Origin: a virus
DNA: 20,379 nucleotides
Strand: one strand, 5' to 3'
Virus record (IMG/VR): IMGVR_UViG_3300009154_000359
Coordinates: 1-20,379 of that record
Shown here one piece after another: positions 1 to 7,397 of the stretch; positions within the stretch are counted from its first letter, which is position 1; each line of letters opens with the position of its first letter. A program made the position numbers and the translations under genes. The notes under the pieces are model-generated. The model saw only the letters and a list, made by a program, of their open reading frames with translations. It had not been told where the DNA came from and did not search any database.

Positions 1-122
1 AACATGGAGGTGCTGTAGTTATACGAAATGGGTACAAGGCGGGTAGAACCCGCAAATACTTGACCGCCGATCAAGTTGACCGGCTTTAGGCCGTAGGGGG
101 CCGAGACCGTAGGATATGCCAT
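1..122 (-). CDS. Probable coat/virion structural protein, N-terminal fragment
   Basis: An open frame on the minus strand starts at ATG 122-120 and runs off the left edge, giving 41 codons beginning MAYPTVSAPYGLKPVNLI, then GGQVFAGSTR. A GGAG ribosome site lies 6 bases upstream (129-132 on the plus strand). Its position after terminase, portal, scaffold-like and 151-residue genes is where head assembly modules carry the major coat protein. The N-terminus resembles virion proteins of aquatic phages that I have seen begin in the same way, but no fold can be judged from 41 residues. Assignment as coat rather than a minor head protein rests mainly on gene order. The codon structure and ribosome site make the gene itself fairly secure. 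Confidence 0.7.
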   Translation of the reverse strand, partial: MAYPTVSAPYGLKPVNLIGGQVFAGSTRLVPISYNYSTSM

Positions 123-137
123 TTAAGACTCCAAAAG

Positions 138-593
138 TTAAATATTTTTCCCGAAAGTGACCTTAGTACTACGCTCTTTAAAAAGCGGCATACGTGGATC
201 GCTTTCGCGCATGAAATTGTTGTCTAGTGATGTCATTTGTGAATCCGCAATCTGTTGGAAATGCGCATTACGTTGTTCAACTAGTTCAACAGGTGTTTTA
301 CAGAGGATAAGTCCACCCACTTCAATCGCATCCTTAAACCGAGATGTATCCTCGTTAAAAGTATGCGCTTCAGGATGTTCTGAAGCCTTTACAGGCTCCC
401 AACCCTCACGGAATTTTGCGGAAATATTTCTGGCGTCATCCTTACCACCGAAGGCGGTACGAATCCAACGAAATTCATAACCGGGCTCTGGGTTAACGTT
501 GGGTAAAAGTTCAGCGGGCATCCATTTTTTAGTTGGACGAGCTTCTTTTTCCCTAGTTTCTAGGGCACGAGTCATACGATTTTGTTCAGTCAT
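138..593 (-). CDS. Conserved phage head-module protein, 151 aa
   Basis: This 151-residue protein sits between the scaffold-like gene and the coat-like gene. It starts with ATG at 593-591, and AGGA lies just upstream, overlapping the end of the scaffold-like frame. It is soluble and charged, with no membrane segment. Segments such as YEFRWIRTAFGGKDDARN (about residues 39-56), then FREGWEPVKASEHPE (61-75), and a C-terminal MRESDPRMPLFKER stretch followed by KVTFGKNI match a conserved pattern I associate with small proteins in this head position of many aquatic phages. The function is unknown; a virion or assembly role is inferred from position only. The gap to the preceding stop is 2 bases, so it is probably co-translated with the scaffold-like gene. 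Confidence 0.85.
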   Translation of the reverse strand: MTEQNRMTRALETREKEARPTKKWMPAELLPNVNPEPGYEFRWIRTAFGGKDDARNISAKFREGWEPVKASEHPEAHTFNEDTSRFKDAIEVGGLILCKTPVELVEQRNAHFQQIADSQMTSLDNNFMRESDPRMPLFKERSTKVTFGKNI

Positions 594-595
594 TT

Positions 596-1558
596 TTATT
601 TCCTCATTTCTTCCGCAACCTTTTTAGCGTAGAGTTCCAGAGGAACACCAAGCTTCTTGGCTAGTTGTACCTGCGTCGGGTTTAGCACGATCTTTCGAGG
701 CGCAGTGCTTCTCGTTGCTGGGGCAACTATATTTGCTTTAGGGCGCTGAGAGTTGGGTGCATCAGCGGATTCACCGGAGGCAAACTTCTCCGGGAATACT
801 TGTCTAATCCGTCCGTTGAGTTTTTTATAGTACTCATCAGAAGTCGGGTCTATACCATCTTCCACGACCAGTTTTTCATGCAACGCAAACGCATATCCGG
901 TCATTTCTCTATCTTTACCAAACCACGAGTTATTAGCTTGTTTCCAAGCTTCAGCTTTAGGATCAGAAGACGTCGTTTGCGCGAGTTGCTCTAGTTGTAC
1001 ACTATTTTTATCTTCTTGTAAAGAGGGTTGTCTAAAATTATTAACCCGCTCTGCAGTTAATTTTGAAGCAGTTAGGGCCTCAGCTGCCTCAGCAAAAGCA
1101 TCAGCATCCCCAGATTCATACGCCTGCTTGTATTTAATCTTAGCTTTTTCCAAGTCAGTAGCCACTACTTTTTTAGCTTGCGTAAGTAATGCTTCTTGGC
1201 TAGTACTAAGAGAACCTTTTAGTTGTTTATTTTCTTCAACAACTGCCCGGGCAATACGTAAAGCTTCGTCTTTTTCTTTAGCAGCAGCTTCTTTTGCCCG
1301 TCGCTCATCGTGATAACCTTTACCTAGATGAGCTAGTCGTTCTTTCAGACGCTTATCTGAATACCTAGAAAGTTCTTCTTCAGTAACTTCCTCTGGTGGT
1401 TCCGGCAGTGGTTTTACGTTCCTATCAGATTCAGGAGTATCGTCAACAATCTCAATTTCTAGCGGGTCTTCTACTGCTATTAGCTTAGAACCCATTTTAG
1501 ATTGTTTGGACTCAACTTCATCCGGAAACTCAAATTCTGTTTTTTCAAATTCGGCCAT
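596..1558 (-). CDS. Putative scaffold protein
   Basis: This 320-residue acidic protein is rich in E, K, A and Q, and is predicted to be mostly helical. The first 75 residues are strongly acidic and low complexity. Residues about 80-170 form a coiled-coil-like stretch (KEAAAKEKDEALRIARAVVEE). A conserved-looking region near NNSWFGKDREMTGYAFALHE is followed by a segment with EYYKKLNGRIRQVFPEKF, and the C-terminus is basic. This layout, and the place between portal and coat genes, fits scaffolding proteins, which guide coat assembly and leave the capsid before or during packaging. An AGGAG ribosome site overlaps the stop of the upstream GroES-like gene, 5 bases before ATG. Sequence divergence of scaffolds makes this a context-led call. 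Confidence 0.75.
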   Translation of the reverse strand: MAEFEKTEFEFPDEVESKQSKMGSKLIAVEDPLEIEIVDDTPESDRNVKPLPEPPEEVTEEELSRYSDKRLKERLAHLGKGYHDERRAKEAAAKEKDEALRIARAVVEENKQLKGSLSTSQEALLTQAKKVVATDLEKAKIKYKQAYESGDADAFAEAAEALTASKLTAERVNNFRQPSLQEDKNSVQLEQLAQTTSSDPKAEAWKQANNSWFGKDREMTGYAFALHEKLVVEDGIDPTSDEYYKKLNGRIRQVFPEKFASGESADAPNSQRPKANIVAPATRSTAPRKIVLNPTQVQLAKKLGVPLELYAKKVAEEMRK

Positions 1559-1567
1559 ACATACTCC

Positions 1568-1975
1568 TTATGGGCGTTGGATTCCACGGGGGTCTTGCAC
1601 CACCGCTTCAACAGAATCATCACTGATTAGCCGCCATTCTGTTCCATGAATTTTCATCCGTGTACCAGTGTTAGGACGAACCAAAACAAAATCACCCACC
1701 TTACAACTTGGCCCGCTAGGAAACCGTTTCTCGTCTTTATACGCATCTGGCCCAAGCTTAGCCACAAACAACACAGGAGATAGAAGCTCCTCATGATGCA
1801 TCATGGTGGCGGTTTTCACTAAGCCAGATTCACTAAGTTCTTCTTCAGCCTTGGGTAACATACAAAGTAAGTTAAACATAACTGGATCAGGGACTTGTCG
1901 CGCTTTCTCTTCAGTCGTTGCGGGAAGTACAGTAGCTGAGGCACCGTCTTGACTTACGAGGATTTCAGTCATCAT
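1568..1975 (-). CDS. GroES-like co-chaperonin (phage-encoded)
   Basis: This 135-residue protein has a C-terminal two-thirds that reads like the GroES beta-barrel. A PDPVMFNLLCMLPKAEE strand region near the N-terminus is followed by a mobile-loop-like segment (about 50-65), VLFVAKLGPDAY, then CKVGDFVLVRPNTGTRMKI and a closing segment with WRLISDDSVEAVVQDP. In GroES the matching elements are VKVGDIVIF, a gly-containing turn, and a terminal ILAIVE strand. GroES caps the GroEL folding chamber; phage versions such as T4 gp31 and marine viral homologues fold their own coat protein. Being embedded between portal and scaffold supports a coat-folding role. The start overlaps the upstream gene by 11 bases, suggesting coupling. 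Length exceeds canonical GroES (about 97) through an N-terminal extension of about 25 residues. Confidence 0.72.
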   Translation of the reverse strand: MMTEILVSQDGASATVLPATTEEKARQVPDPVMFNLLCMLPKAEEELSESGLVKTATMMHHEELLSPVLFVAKLGPDAYKDEKRFPSGPSCKVGDFVLVRPNTGTRMKIHGTEWRLISDDSVEAVVQDPRGIQRP

Positions 1976-2156
1976 TATCTCTTTCTAAACGAGTTTTCAG
2001 GTCTTGCAAGTTGTAATTGGCGTGGTCAAGACCGCGAATAACACCCACCAATTCTCGGTACTCAGCGTAGTCTTTAACTGCGCCAGTACAAAGCTTATCT
2101 ACCGCCTGCTGGCGGAATTCATTGTTTTGCTTTTTAAGTAGATCAAACTCGGTCAT
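1965..2156 (-). CDS. Small helical phage protein, 63 aa
   Basis: This small, charged, helix-forming protein contains the recognisable core AVKDYAEYRELVGVIRGLD (about residues 26-44), followed by LQDLKTRLERDNDD. I have seen this type of small ORF directly after portal genes in many podovirus- and siphovirus-like genomes, without a known function. Its ATG overlaps the portal stop by four bases (ATGA), and its end overlaps the GroES-like gene by 11 bases, so the three are probably translated as a coupled set. There is no signal peptide or membrane segment. A role as a portal-associated or assembly factor would be inference from position only. Confidence 0.8.
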   Translation of the reverse strand: MTEFDLLKKQNNEFRQQAVDKLCTGAVKDYAEYRELVGVIRGLDHANYNLQDLKTRLERDNDD

Positions 2157-4702
2157 TTAGTACCTTCCGGTGGCTTTGATTGATTAGCCGCTTGTTGTGC
2201 ATGCAGCATTTGCTGTAACTTCTGTGCTGCTGCAATATTGCGGTTTTGTTCAGCCAGCGACATCTTGTGGCCATGCATCTGGTCAGCTTGTTGAACCCCC
2301 CGGCTATGCAGTTGTTGTGCTTGCTCCATCTCCATCTGATGACGCTGCGCTTGTTGCTGCATTTCCTGCTGATGTCGAGCTGCAGCCATCGCTGGGTCTT
2401 CTCCAGCTTGACCCTGTGTTTGCTGTGCTTTTAGCTGCAACTCAGCCTGTTTAATCTGCAAATCACCCTGTACTTTTTGCGCTTTAGTATCAGCTTCTTG
2501 CTTCTTAATTTGAAGCTCAGCTTGTTGCATCTGTACAAGCGGGTCTTGCGCCATTTCTTGATTCTTCTTCTGCTGGGCCATAGCCATGTTCTGCTGTAAC
2601 AACTGAACAGACGCTTTGGCAACCAACTGCGACAACTGGACCTCAACATCTGGAGGCAGCTTCTCGTTGGGCGCGGGCAACGAAACACCAAGCTGTTCTT
2701 CGATTTTCTTGCGGTACAAAAACGCCAAGTGTTCTGCGTTGTGCGCTTGGACCGCAGCCATCATCTGCTGGGCCATCGGGTTCTGCCCCATCTGTTGCAT
2801 GATCATGGGGTCTTGCGTGAACGTACTGTGCACAGCGATGTGTGCATCATGGTCTTGGTAAATAAACGCTTTGGTTGGTTCCCCTTTAAGGAATGCCATG
2901 TTCTCACTTATAGGATCACGCGGAGTCTGGTCATCGTCCATGGGCACCAGCTTCTCAGCATTCTTTACCCCCAAGACATCAATCATCTGACGATGCAACT
3001 GCGGTAAGTTATAAATCTGCGGCGCTTGCGTGGACATCTGCATGACCGCTTGGTACTGCATAATCCGCTGGGCCATTGTGCTGCTATTGGGATCGCTTAC
3101 CGGAATCACCTCGCACATATCGTAATCTTCGCGCTTAGCCGAAGCATCGCCCGAGGCGGGCTCATAGTCATAGTCAGCCGGTGTGTTATCCCGAATAATG
3201 CTTTTGAGCAGCTTAAACTCTTCCTTCATGGAGTTGTGCACGCGAGCTTGTACAGCTCCCATGATCTTCAACTGCCTCTCCAAAAGTGCCAACGTAGTAC
3301 CCACCGGGGACTGCGCACTCATATCGCTGACCTTCATATCCGCGATAGACCCTAGACGGCGACCCTCATCGGTAATCTGATTTAACAGTGCTAGCAGAAC
3401 TTGGCTCGGCTCCTTGTACGGGAGCGTCATGATGTTATCTTTGATAGCCCCGCTTGGGATATCTACATCCCTAAACTCTCCCGGAGCGATGGGCGTGTCA
3501 TCACCCTTAACGCGCATGCCACGGGCTTTTAGCCCGCCGGGTAAATTAGAAAGAGTGCCCGCATCAACAAGCTGCCGGATAAGAGAAGTACCAGCGCGAG
3601 CGTAGCCGCCAATGATATGGATGAGACCCATACCATATGCTCCAAAGCCCGGAATATAGTCATACTGCACCAAGTGCTGACGTTTCTGACATGTGTCATC
3701 ATCTTCACTCCAGTTACGGTAGATAGACAGTACCTTATTAGTACCCTTATCTATAGTAATAATGTATGGCAGCGCGATCCCATCTTCATCCTCATGTCCG
3801 GGCAAATCCAAAACTGTCTGCACTTCATACAGCTGGTAGCGGTCATCGTCCGTTAGAGAATATCCTTGCTCATCAGCTTTTTTCTTCTCTACATCCGTGT
3901 AACTCATTACTGGCTCACCTAGTTCTACATCACAGTAGAACCCGGCAACCTGTAGCTTACGCAGCTCATTCTTTGTCTTGCGCATCACATGGGTGACGCG
4001 TTCTGCCATCCTTGCGTTACTGGACCCGTAAGGAATAATCACATCTTCGGCGGGCACGAACAGTGAAGTTTCCCGGTTAAGTCCGGGATCAAAATACACC
4101 TTCTTAAAGGCAGCGCCAGCCAACCCCAAGTTAAACAACATGCGTTCATGTTCAGAACGATACTCAGGCATACCCTCGGTAAGCCTGTAGTTCATATCAT
4201 CTTTTACTCGCTCGGCTGCTTCTTCTTTAAGGCGGTCAATCGCGCCAACAATTTCGGTCTTAACTGGGCCCGCAGCAGGAAACGTCTCAGTGATCGTCTC
4301 ACTTTGGAATCTAATAGCCGCTTCGGTAAGAACCGTAGAAAAGACTCCACACGCTCCATTCCATGGTTCAGTACGTTCTTCATACTTCATCCCCAAAACA
4401 TCTAGACCTTTTACATACGTCTCAGTCCAATCTTTGCGAGACGTAATATCTGCTTCTACAAGTTCTATTAAATCACCAGCAATCTCCTGCAACTCACCCT
4501 CATCCATATCCTCGGCAAGATTCTTAGAAAACTCATCGTTAACTTCCTTGCCCGGGTCAAGGGTAATTTCTACGGAACCATCATCCATGGTGACCATATC
4601 TGGAATTCCGATTTCAATTTCTATACCTTGTTGATCCCCCATGTCATCCATAATCCCCCCAAATCCGGGACCTATTGCTTTATCAATATTAGAAGTAGCC
4701 AT
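2153..4702 (-). CDS. Portal protein (head-tail connector)
   Basis: This 849-residue protein lies directly after the large terminase. The N-terminal 70 residues are acidic and Met/Asp rich. The core (about 90-560) has features of portals: a DWTETYVKGLDVLG segment, TEPWNGACGVFSTVLTEAAI, VPAEDVIIPYGSSN, and a region with ISGxYARAG-like sequence and long amphipathic helices. The last roughly 220 residues (from about 630) are extraordinarily rich in Gln and Met with coiled-coil periodicity, reminiscent of the C-terminal barrel of long P22-type portals (P22 gp1 is about 725 residues). Portals form the dodecameric DNA channel at one vertex and bind terminase. An AGGA ribosome site overlaps the terminase stop, 7 bases from ATG. 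Portal identity is supported by length, order and sequence style; the subfamily is uncertain. Confidence 0.88.
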   Translation of the reverse strand: MATSNIDKAIGPGFGGIMDDMGDQQGIEIEIGIPDMVTMDDGSVEITLDPGKEVNDEFSKNLAEDMDEGELQEIAGDLIELVEADITSRKDWTETYVKGLDVLGMKYEERTEPWNGACGVFSTVLTEAAIRFQSETITETFPAAGPVKTEIVGAIDRLKEEAAERVKDDMNYRLTEGMPEYRSEHERMLFNLGLAGAAFKKVYFDPGLNRETSLFVPAEDVIIPYGSSNARMAERVTHVMRKTKNELRKLQVAGFYCDVELGEPVMSYTDVEKKKADEQGYSLTDDDRYQLYEVQTVLDLPGHEDEDGIALPYIITIDKGTNKVLSIYRNWSEDDDTCQKRQHLVQYDYIPGFGAYGMGLIHIIGGYARAGTSLIRQLVDAGTLSNLPGGLKARGMRVKGDDTPIAPGEFRDVDIPSGAIKDNIMTLPYKEPSQVLLALLNQITDEGRRLGSIADMKVSDMSAQSPVGTTLALLERQLKIMGAVQARVHNSMKEEFKLLKSIIRDNTPADYDYEPASGDASAKREDYDMCEVIPVSDPNSSTMAQRIMQYQAVMQMSTQAPQIYNLPQLHRQMIDVLGVKNAEKLVPMDDDQTPRDPISENMAFLKGEPTKAFIYQDHDAHIAVHSTFTQDPMIMQQMGQNPMAQQMMAAVQAHNAEHLAFLYRKKIEEQLGVSLPAPNEKLPPDVEVQLSQLVAKASVQLLQQNMAMAQQKKNQEMAQDPLVQMQQAELQIKKQEADTKAQKVQGDLQIKQAELQLKAQQTQGQAGEDPAMAAARHQQEMQQQAQRHQMEMEQAQQLHSRGVQQADQMHGHKMSLAEQNRNIAAAQKLQQMLHAQQAANQSKPPEGTK

Positions 4703-4711
4703 AATGTGTTC

Positions 4712-6244
4712 CTAGTAATACACCGCATTGCGGCGCTTAGTCAATTTAATTTCATCTACTTCGTCAGTAGGCAGACGTAGAAATCCACCCGAACGAAAAC
4801 GCATAAGCGCTAGAGTTGTAGCGTCAACCAAGTCATCGTGCTGCCCGCTGGGGAATTCAGCAATCTCGTCAACTAGCTCTTCAGCCCATCTGGTTCTAGG
4901 GACCCATACTTTACCGGACGCGATTATGTCCGAGACAGCATTCAGGCGGGCAATTTTGTCCTGACCCCTACTTGGGGTGTACTCTTGAACTGGAATCCCC
5001 ATAGCTCTTAGCTCATATATAAGCGGAGCCCCAGTAGCTTTCTTCTCAACAAGTACCCCGTCGGGTTCCCATTCATTGTATTCTTCTAGTACATCTTTCT
5101 TTAGCTGTACCCACTCAACACGCTTCTTGTACGTATTAAGCAGAATAATATTCGGGGCATTCATATCCTCGTTTGGGTAAAAAACACCCCAAGTCGTGCC
5201 CGCTGAATAATCTGCCCGCTGTGTTTTTTCAAACGCCGTATCCCACGTCTGCAGGATGAAATCACACTGGGGTGGACGTTCTTCTTCCCACCATTTCCAC
5301 CAATCCCGCTTCACAATTGCTGACTCATTACCTACAGGATTTTGCTGGTACTGTGCCTGCCACTTGGAATTAGGCAGCTCTATACGAAGAGCTTCCAACT
5401 CACTCAAGCTCCAGAATTCTGGCCATAAGGGTTTACCCGAAGGCATGATTGCAGGGAACTCAATCACTTCCCACTGCTCACCACCCCGGTTTGCAGCGGC
5501 TTTTAATACCTGACCGGTCAAATCTCGCTGCGCCCACCGTGTCATCACAATAATAATAGCCCCACCCGGTTGCAAACGTTGACGCGGGCCAGACGTATAC
5601 CATTCTGTTACCTTATCAAAGACCTCCGGGTTAGATGCAGCAAGTGCAGCTTCCTGTTCTGAGTGCGGATCATCAATAATCAACAGGTCTGCGCCCTTAC
5701 CAGTCACCGTACCGCCTACGCCAATAGCAAAATAGTCGCCGCCCTTGCTGGTATTCCACCTTCCAGCGGCTTTTGAGTCTTGTTGAAGCTCAAGATTGGG
5801 GAAAATTGAGCGATAAGTCTCTGAGTCGACCAAATTTCGCACTTTTCGACCAAATCCAACTGCCAATTCACCCGTATTTGAGCTTTGAATCACCTTTTTA
5901 TTAGGGTATTTACCTAGAAACCATGCTGGAAGCAAGTAACTAGCGAACTCTGACTTGGTATGGCGGGGTGGCATGTTGATAATCAGCCGTTTGCACTCCC
6001 CGTTCGCCACGCGTTCGAAGGCGCGGGCCATAATTTTGTGGTGTCGCCCGCCTATGAACTCTGGCCAAGTTTTTTCTACGAACCCCATAAACGTATTCTG
6101 AGCTTTTTCCTTCTCGAGGATTTGCTCGCGGCGTTCCAAGTCCCGCAGGATAGTTATTTTCTGAGACTCCGGTAGCTTGCCTAGCTGCGCCAGCAAAGCT
6201 TTGAACTCCGGGTCTAGGGTTTCTATTGGCTGGTCAGGTCTCAT
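4712..6244 (-). CDS. terL: Terminase large subunit (ATPase/nuclease)
   Basis: This 510-residue DNA-packaging motor protein is numbered here from the ATG at 6244. The ATPase has a Walker A-type loop, MPPRHTKSE (about 91-99), a Walker B segment LLIIDDPHS (about 187-195) and a coupling motif VMTRW (about 233-237). The C-terminal RNase H-like nuclease has the acidic triad positions D335 (QTWDTAF), E400 (LVEKKATG) and D470/D471 (GQHDDLVDA). It cuts concatemeric DNA and pumps it through the portal. A longer frame exists from TTG at 6259, but the ATG has GAGGA 8 bases upstream and overlaps the small terminase stop by 11 bases, so ATG is preferred. All catalytic positions are intact. Confidence 0.95.
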   Translation of the reverse strand: MRPDQPIETLDPEFKALLAQLGKLPESQKITILRDLERREQILEKEKAQNTFMGFVEKTWPEFIGGRHHKIMARAFERVANGECKRLIINMPPRHTKSEFASYLLPAWFLGKYPNKKVIQSSNTGELAVGFGRKVRNLVDSETYRSIFPNLELQQDSKAAGRWNTSKGGDYFAIGVGGTVTGKGADLLIIDDPHSEQEAALAASNPEVFDKVTEWYTSGPRQRLQPGGAIIIVMTRWAQRDLTGQVLKAAANRGGEQWEVIEFPAIMPSGKPLWPEFWSLSELEALRIELPNSKWQAQYQQNPVGNESAIVKRDWWKWWEEERPPQCDFILQTWDTAFEKTQRADYSAGTTWGVFYPNEDMNAPNIILLNTYKKRVEWVQLKKDVLEEYNEWEPDGVLVEKKATGAPLIYELRAMGIPVQEYTPSRGQDKIARLNAVSDIIASGKVWVPRTRWAEELVDEIAEFPSGQHDDLVDATTLALMRFRSGGFLRLPTDEVDEIKLTKRRNAVYY

Positions 6245-6917
6245 CAGGAGATTCCTCAACTGGCTCGGACTCTATCTCCAGAGTAGGGGTTAACCCTAGC
6301 TCTTCGTCGATATCGATCCCCAGCGGAGTGATATCAACTGCGTTCATACGCATCATCTTGCGTATCTTGTCTTTGATTGCTTCGTCAATATCGGCTACGT
6401 TGTTATAGGTAACCGTGATTTCTGTCTTGTCGGAGAACAATCCGACGTCTGAAATCTTACCCAGCATCTCAGTGGCTTTAATCTCAATCCGGGGGTCGCC
6501 GCAAGTGGCCAAGTCCAGAAGTTTGTTGGTTACGACCAACCGGAGTTCGGCGGCATCTGCAACCAATGGGTTGTTGTACTCCCTAAGCATTGTACCGATA
6601 CGGTCTGCAACCGACATCTTTTCTAGGGCGTACGGGTTTTTCTCAACCGGGGCTTTTGGGGGACGGCCACGTTTCTTTGGTGCCTCGCCGGTCATAGCTT
6701 CTTCGTACTGCTGTTTTGCTATTTCAGAAAACTGGGCAAAAACAGCGTCCGCTTCAATTTGAGCTACTGGCTCATCGTCAAAATGAGCACCAAGTCCTTT
6801 AAGGACGGCGGCAGTATTAGAAGCAATCTGCATGTTCTCACGCAGAGTTGATGCTTCCTCGGGTTCCAGACTATCTGGATAGGGAATGGTTTTGTCGGGT
6901 GTGATATGTAATGCCAT
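6234..6917 (-). CDS. terS: Terminase small subunit
   Basis: This 227-residue protein lies immediately before terL. It contains an AT-hook-like basic patch KKRGRPPK (about residues 81-88) and the segment IEIKATEMLGKISDVGLFSD in its C-terminal half, a pattern I recognise from small terminases of aquatic phages. The C-terminus is acidic. Small terminases form rings that recognise the packaging site and stimulate the large subunit. The open frame extends to 7058, but the extra 47 residues are a Pro/Phe/Leu-rich translation of G-tract DNA, and a promoter predicted at 6951-6980 would start transcription after 7058 has been passed. The ATG at 6917 is therefore chosen, even though its GGAG lies a long 15 bases upstream. 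A slightly different start cannot be excluded. Confidence 0.82.
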   Translation of the reverse strand: MALHITPDKTIPYPDSLEPEEASTLRENMQIASNTAAVLKGLGAHFDDEPVAQIEADAVFAQFSEIAKQQYEEAMTGEAPKKRGRPPKAPVEKNPYALEKMSVADRIGTMLREYNNPLVADAAELRLVVTNKLLDLATCGDPRIEIKATEMLGKISDVGLFSDKTEITVTYNNVADIDEAIKDKIRKMMRMNAVDITPLGIDIDEELGLTPTLEIESEPVEESPDET

Positions 6918-6950
6918 GGAGGAAAAGGTGCACTCCAAAAAATATGGGGG

Positions 6951-6980
6951 AGTATAACCATAGGGAACCAGAAAACACAA
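6951..6980 (-). promoter_or_regulatory. Predicted sigma70 promoter for the leftward packaging/head block
   Basis: Read on the minus strand there is TTGTGT (6980-6975) and TATACT (6956-6951) separated by 18 bases. Transcription would begin near 6944, leaving about 27 bases of leader before the terS ATG at 6917 that contain the GGAG. The -10 box is a 5/6 match and the -35 is weaker. It supports the shorter terS start. Confidence 0.4.
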
Positions 6981-7042
6981 GGGGGGCCTAAAAATATATA
7001 GGGGGGTGGGGTTTAGGGGGACCCAATTAAATGACGGGGGGG
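6981..7042 (+). other. Cluster of G-tracts (possible G-quadruplex)
   Basis: Runs of 4-7 G occur at 6981-6986, 7001-7006, 7008-7011, 7016-7020 and 7036-7042, partly separated by telomere-like TTTA. Three tracts lie within 20 bases and two more flank them at longer loops. Quadruplex formation is possible but not demonstrated. Confidence 0.4.
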
Positions 7043-7122
7043 TGTTTTTAAATTTCACTCTCCCATTGCACGGAACACTGTGTTGTCCTGGGTCCCGTCT
7101 CCGAAGCGCAATTTGGGGGGTG

Positions 7123-7137
7123 CCGGTACCGTACCGG
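7123..7137. repeat. 15-bp perfect palindrome
   Basis: CCGGTAC-C-GTACCGG has perfect 7-bp arms around one central base. It abuts the first tandem repeat. It could be an operator or part of a terminase nicking site; nothing in the sequence decides this. Confidence 0.65.
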
Positions 7138-7229
7138 AGCGAAGTCGGTCGATTTTTGAAACCCCTCCGGCGCGAAGTCGGTCGATTTTTTACAGTCTTT
7201 CCGGCGCGCGAAGACGATTTTTTTTTTCC
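7134..7229 (+). repeat. Three tandem repeats of about 33 bp
   Basis: Units start at 7134, 7167 and 7201, each with CCGG. Units 1 and 2 share the identical 19-base core GCGAAGTCGGTCGATTTTT (7139-7157 and 7172-7190). Unit 3 is diverged (GCGAAGACGATTTTT at 7208 onward, with a longer T-run and closing TTCC). The GTCGATTTTT end resembles one half of the 29-bp dyad element found in the rightward block. Confidence 0.75.
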
Positions 7230-7332
7230 TTGCGTAGCATAGCGGGCGGCGTTACGCGGCGGTGGAGATTCACCCCTATTCTGGCCATTAGCGTATAGTA
7301 TTAAGTATGGAAAGAGCGATCACTCAGACCTA

Positions 7333-7361
7333 GGAATTATCGTCATTCTGTCGATTGTTCC
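7333..7361 (+). repeat. 29-bp dyad element, copy 1
   Basis: This copy follows the plan GGAA-n3-6-n3-6-n3-TTCC with halves TCGTCA and TGTCGA around TTC. It ends 36 bases before the ATG at 7398. It shares its last 18 bases with copy 3 (CATTCTGTCGATTGTTCC). Confidence 0.8.
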
Positions 7362-7397
7362 TGCGCAGTATGCGCGACCTTTATTGGAGAATTGATC

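Larger units (their letters stand above)
6918..7397. other. Divergent intergenic control/packaging region
   Basis: About 480 bases between the leftward and rightward blocks carry no convincing gene. Contents in order: a predicted leftward promoter; a cluster of G-tracts on the plus strand (6981-6986, 7001-7006, 7008-7011, 7016-7020, 7036-7042, 7115-7120); a 15-bp palindrome (7123-7137); three tandem repeats (7134-7229); and a 29-bp dyad copy (7333-7361). A TATAGT box at 7294-7299 could be a rightward -10, but I see no good -35. The position beside terS makes it a plausible cos/pac site as well as a promoter region. Confidence 0.6.

Noticed and set aside
2197-4634. Plus-strand ORFs inside the portal gene
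   Set aside because: They are frame shadows of the Gln/Met-rich minus-strand gene, with no ribosome sites or protein features.
6245-6259. TTG start giving a 515-residue terL
   Set aside because: The ATG 15 bases later has a well-placed GAGGA and overlaps terS in the usual way.
6918-7058. N-terminal extension of terS by 47 residues
   Set aside because: It is a low-quality Pro/Phe-rich translation of G-tract DNA without a ribosome site, and a predicted promoter lies inside it.
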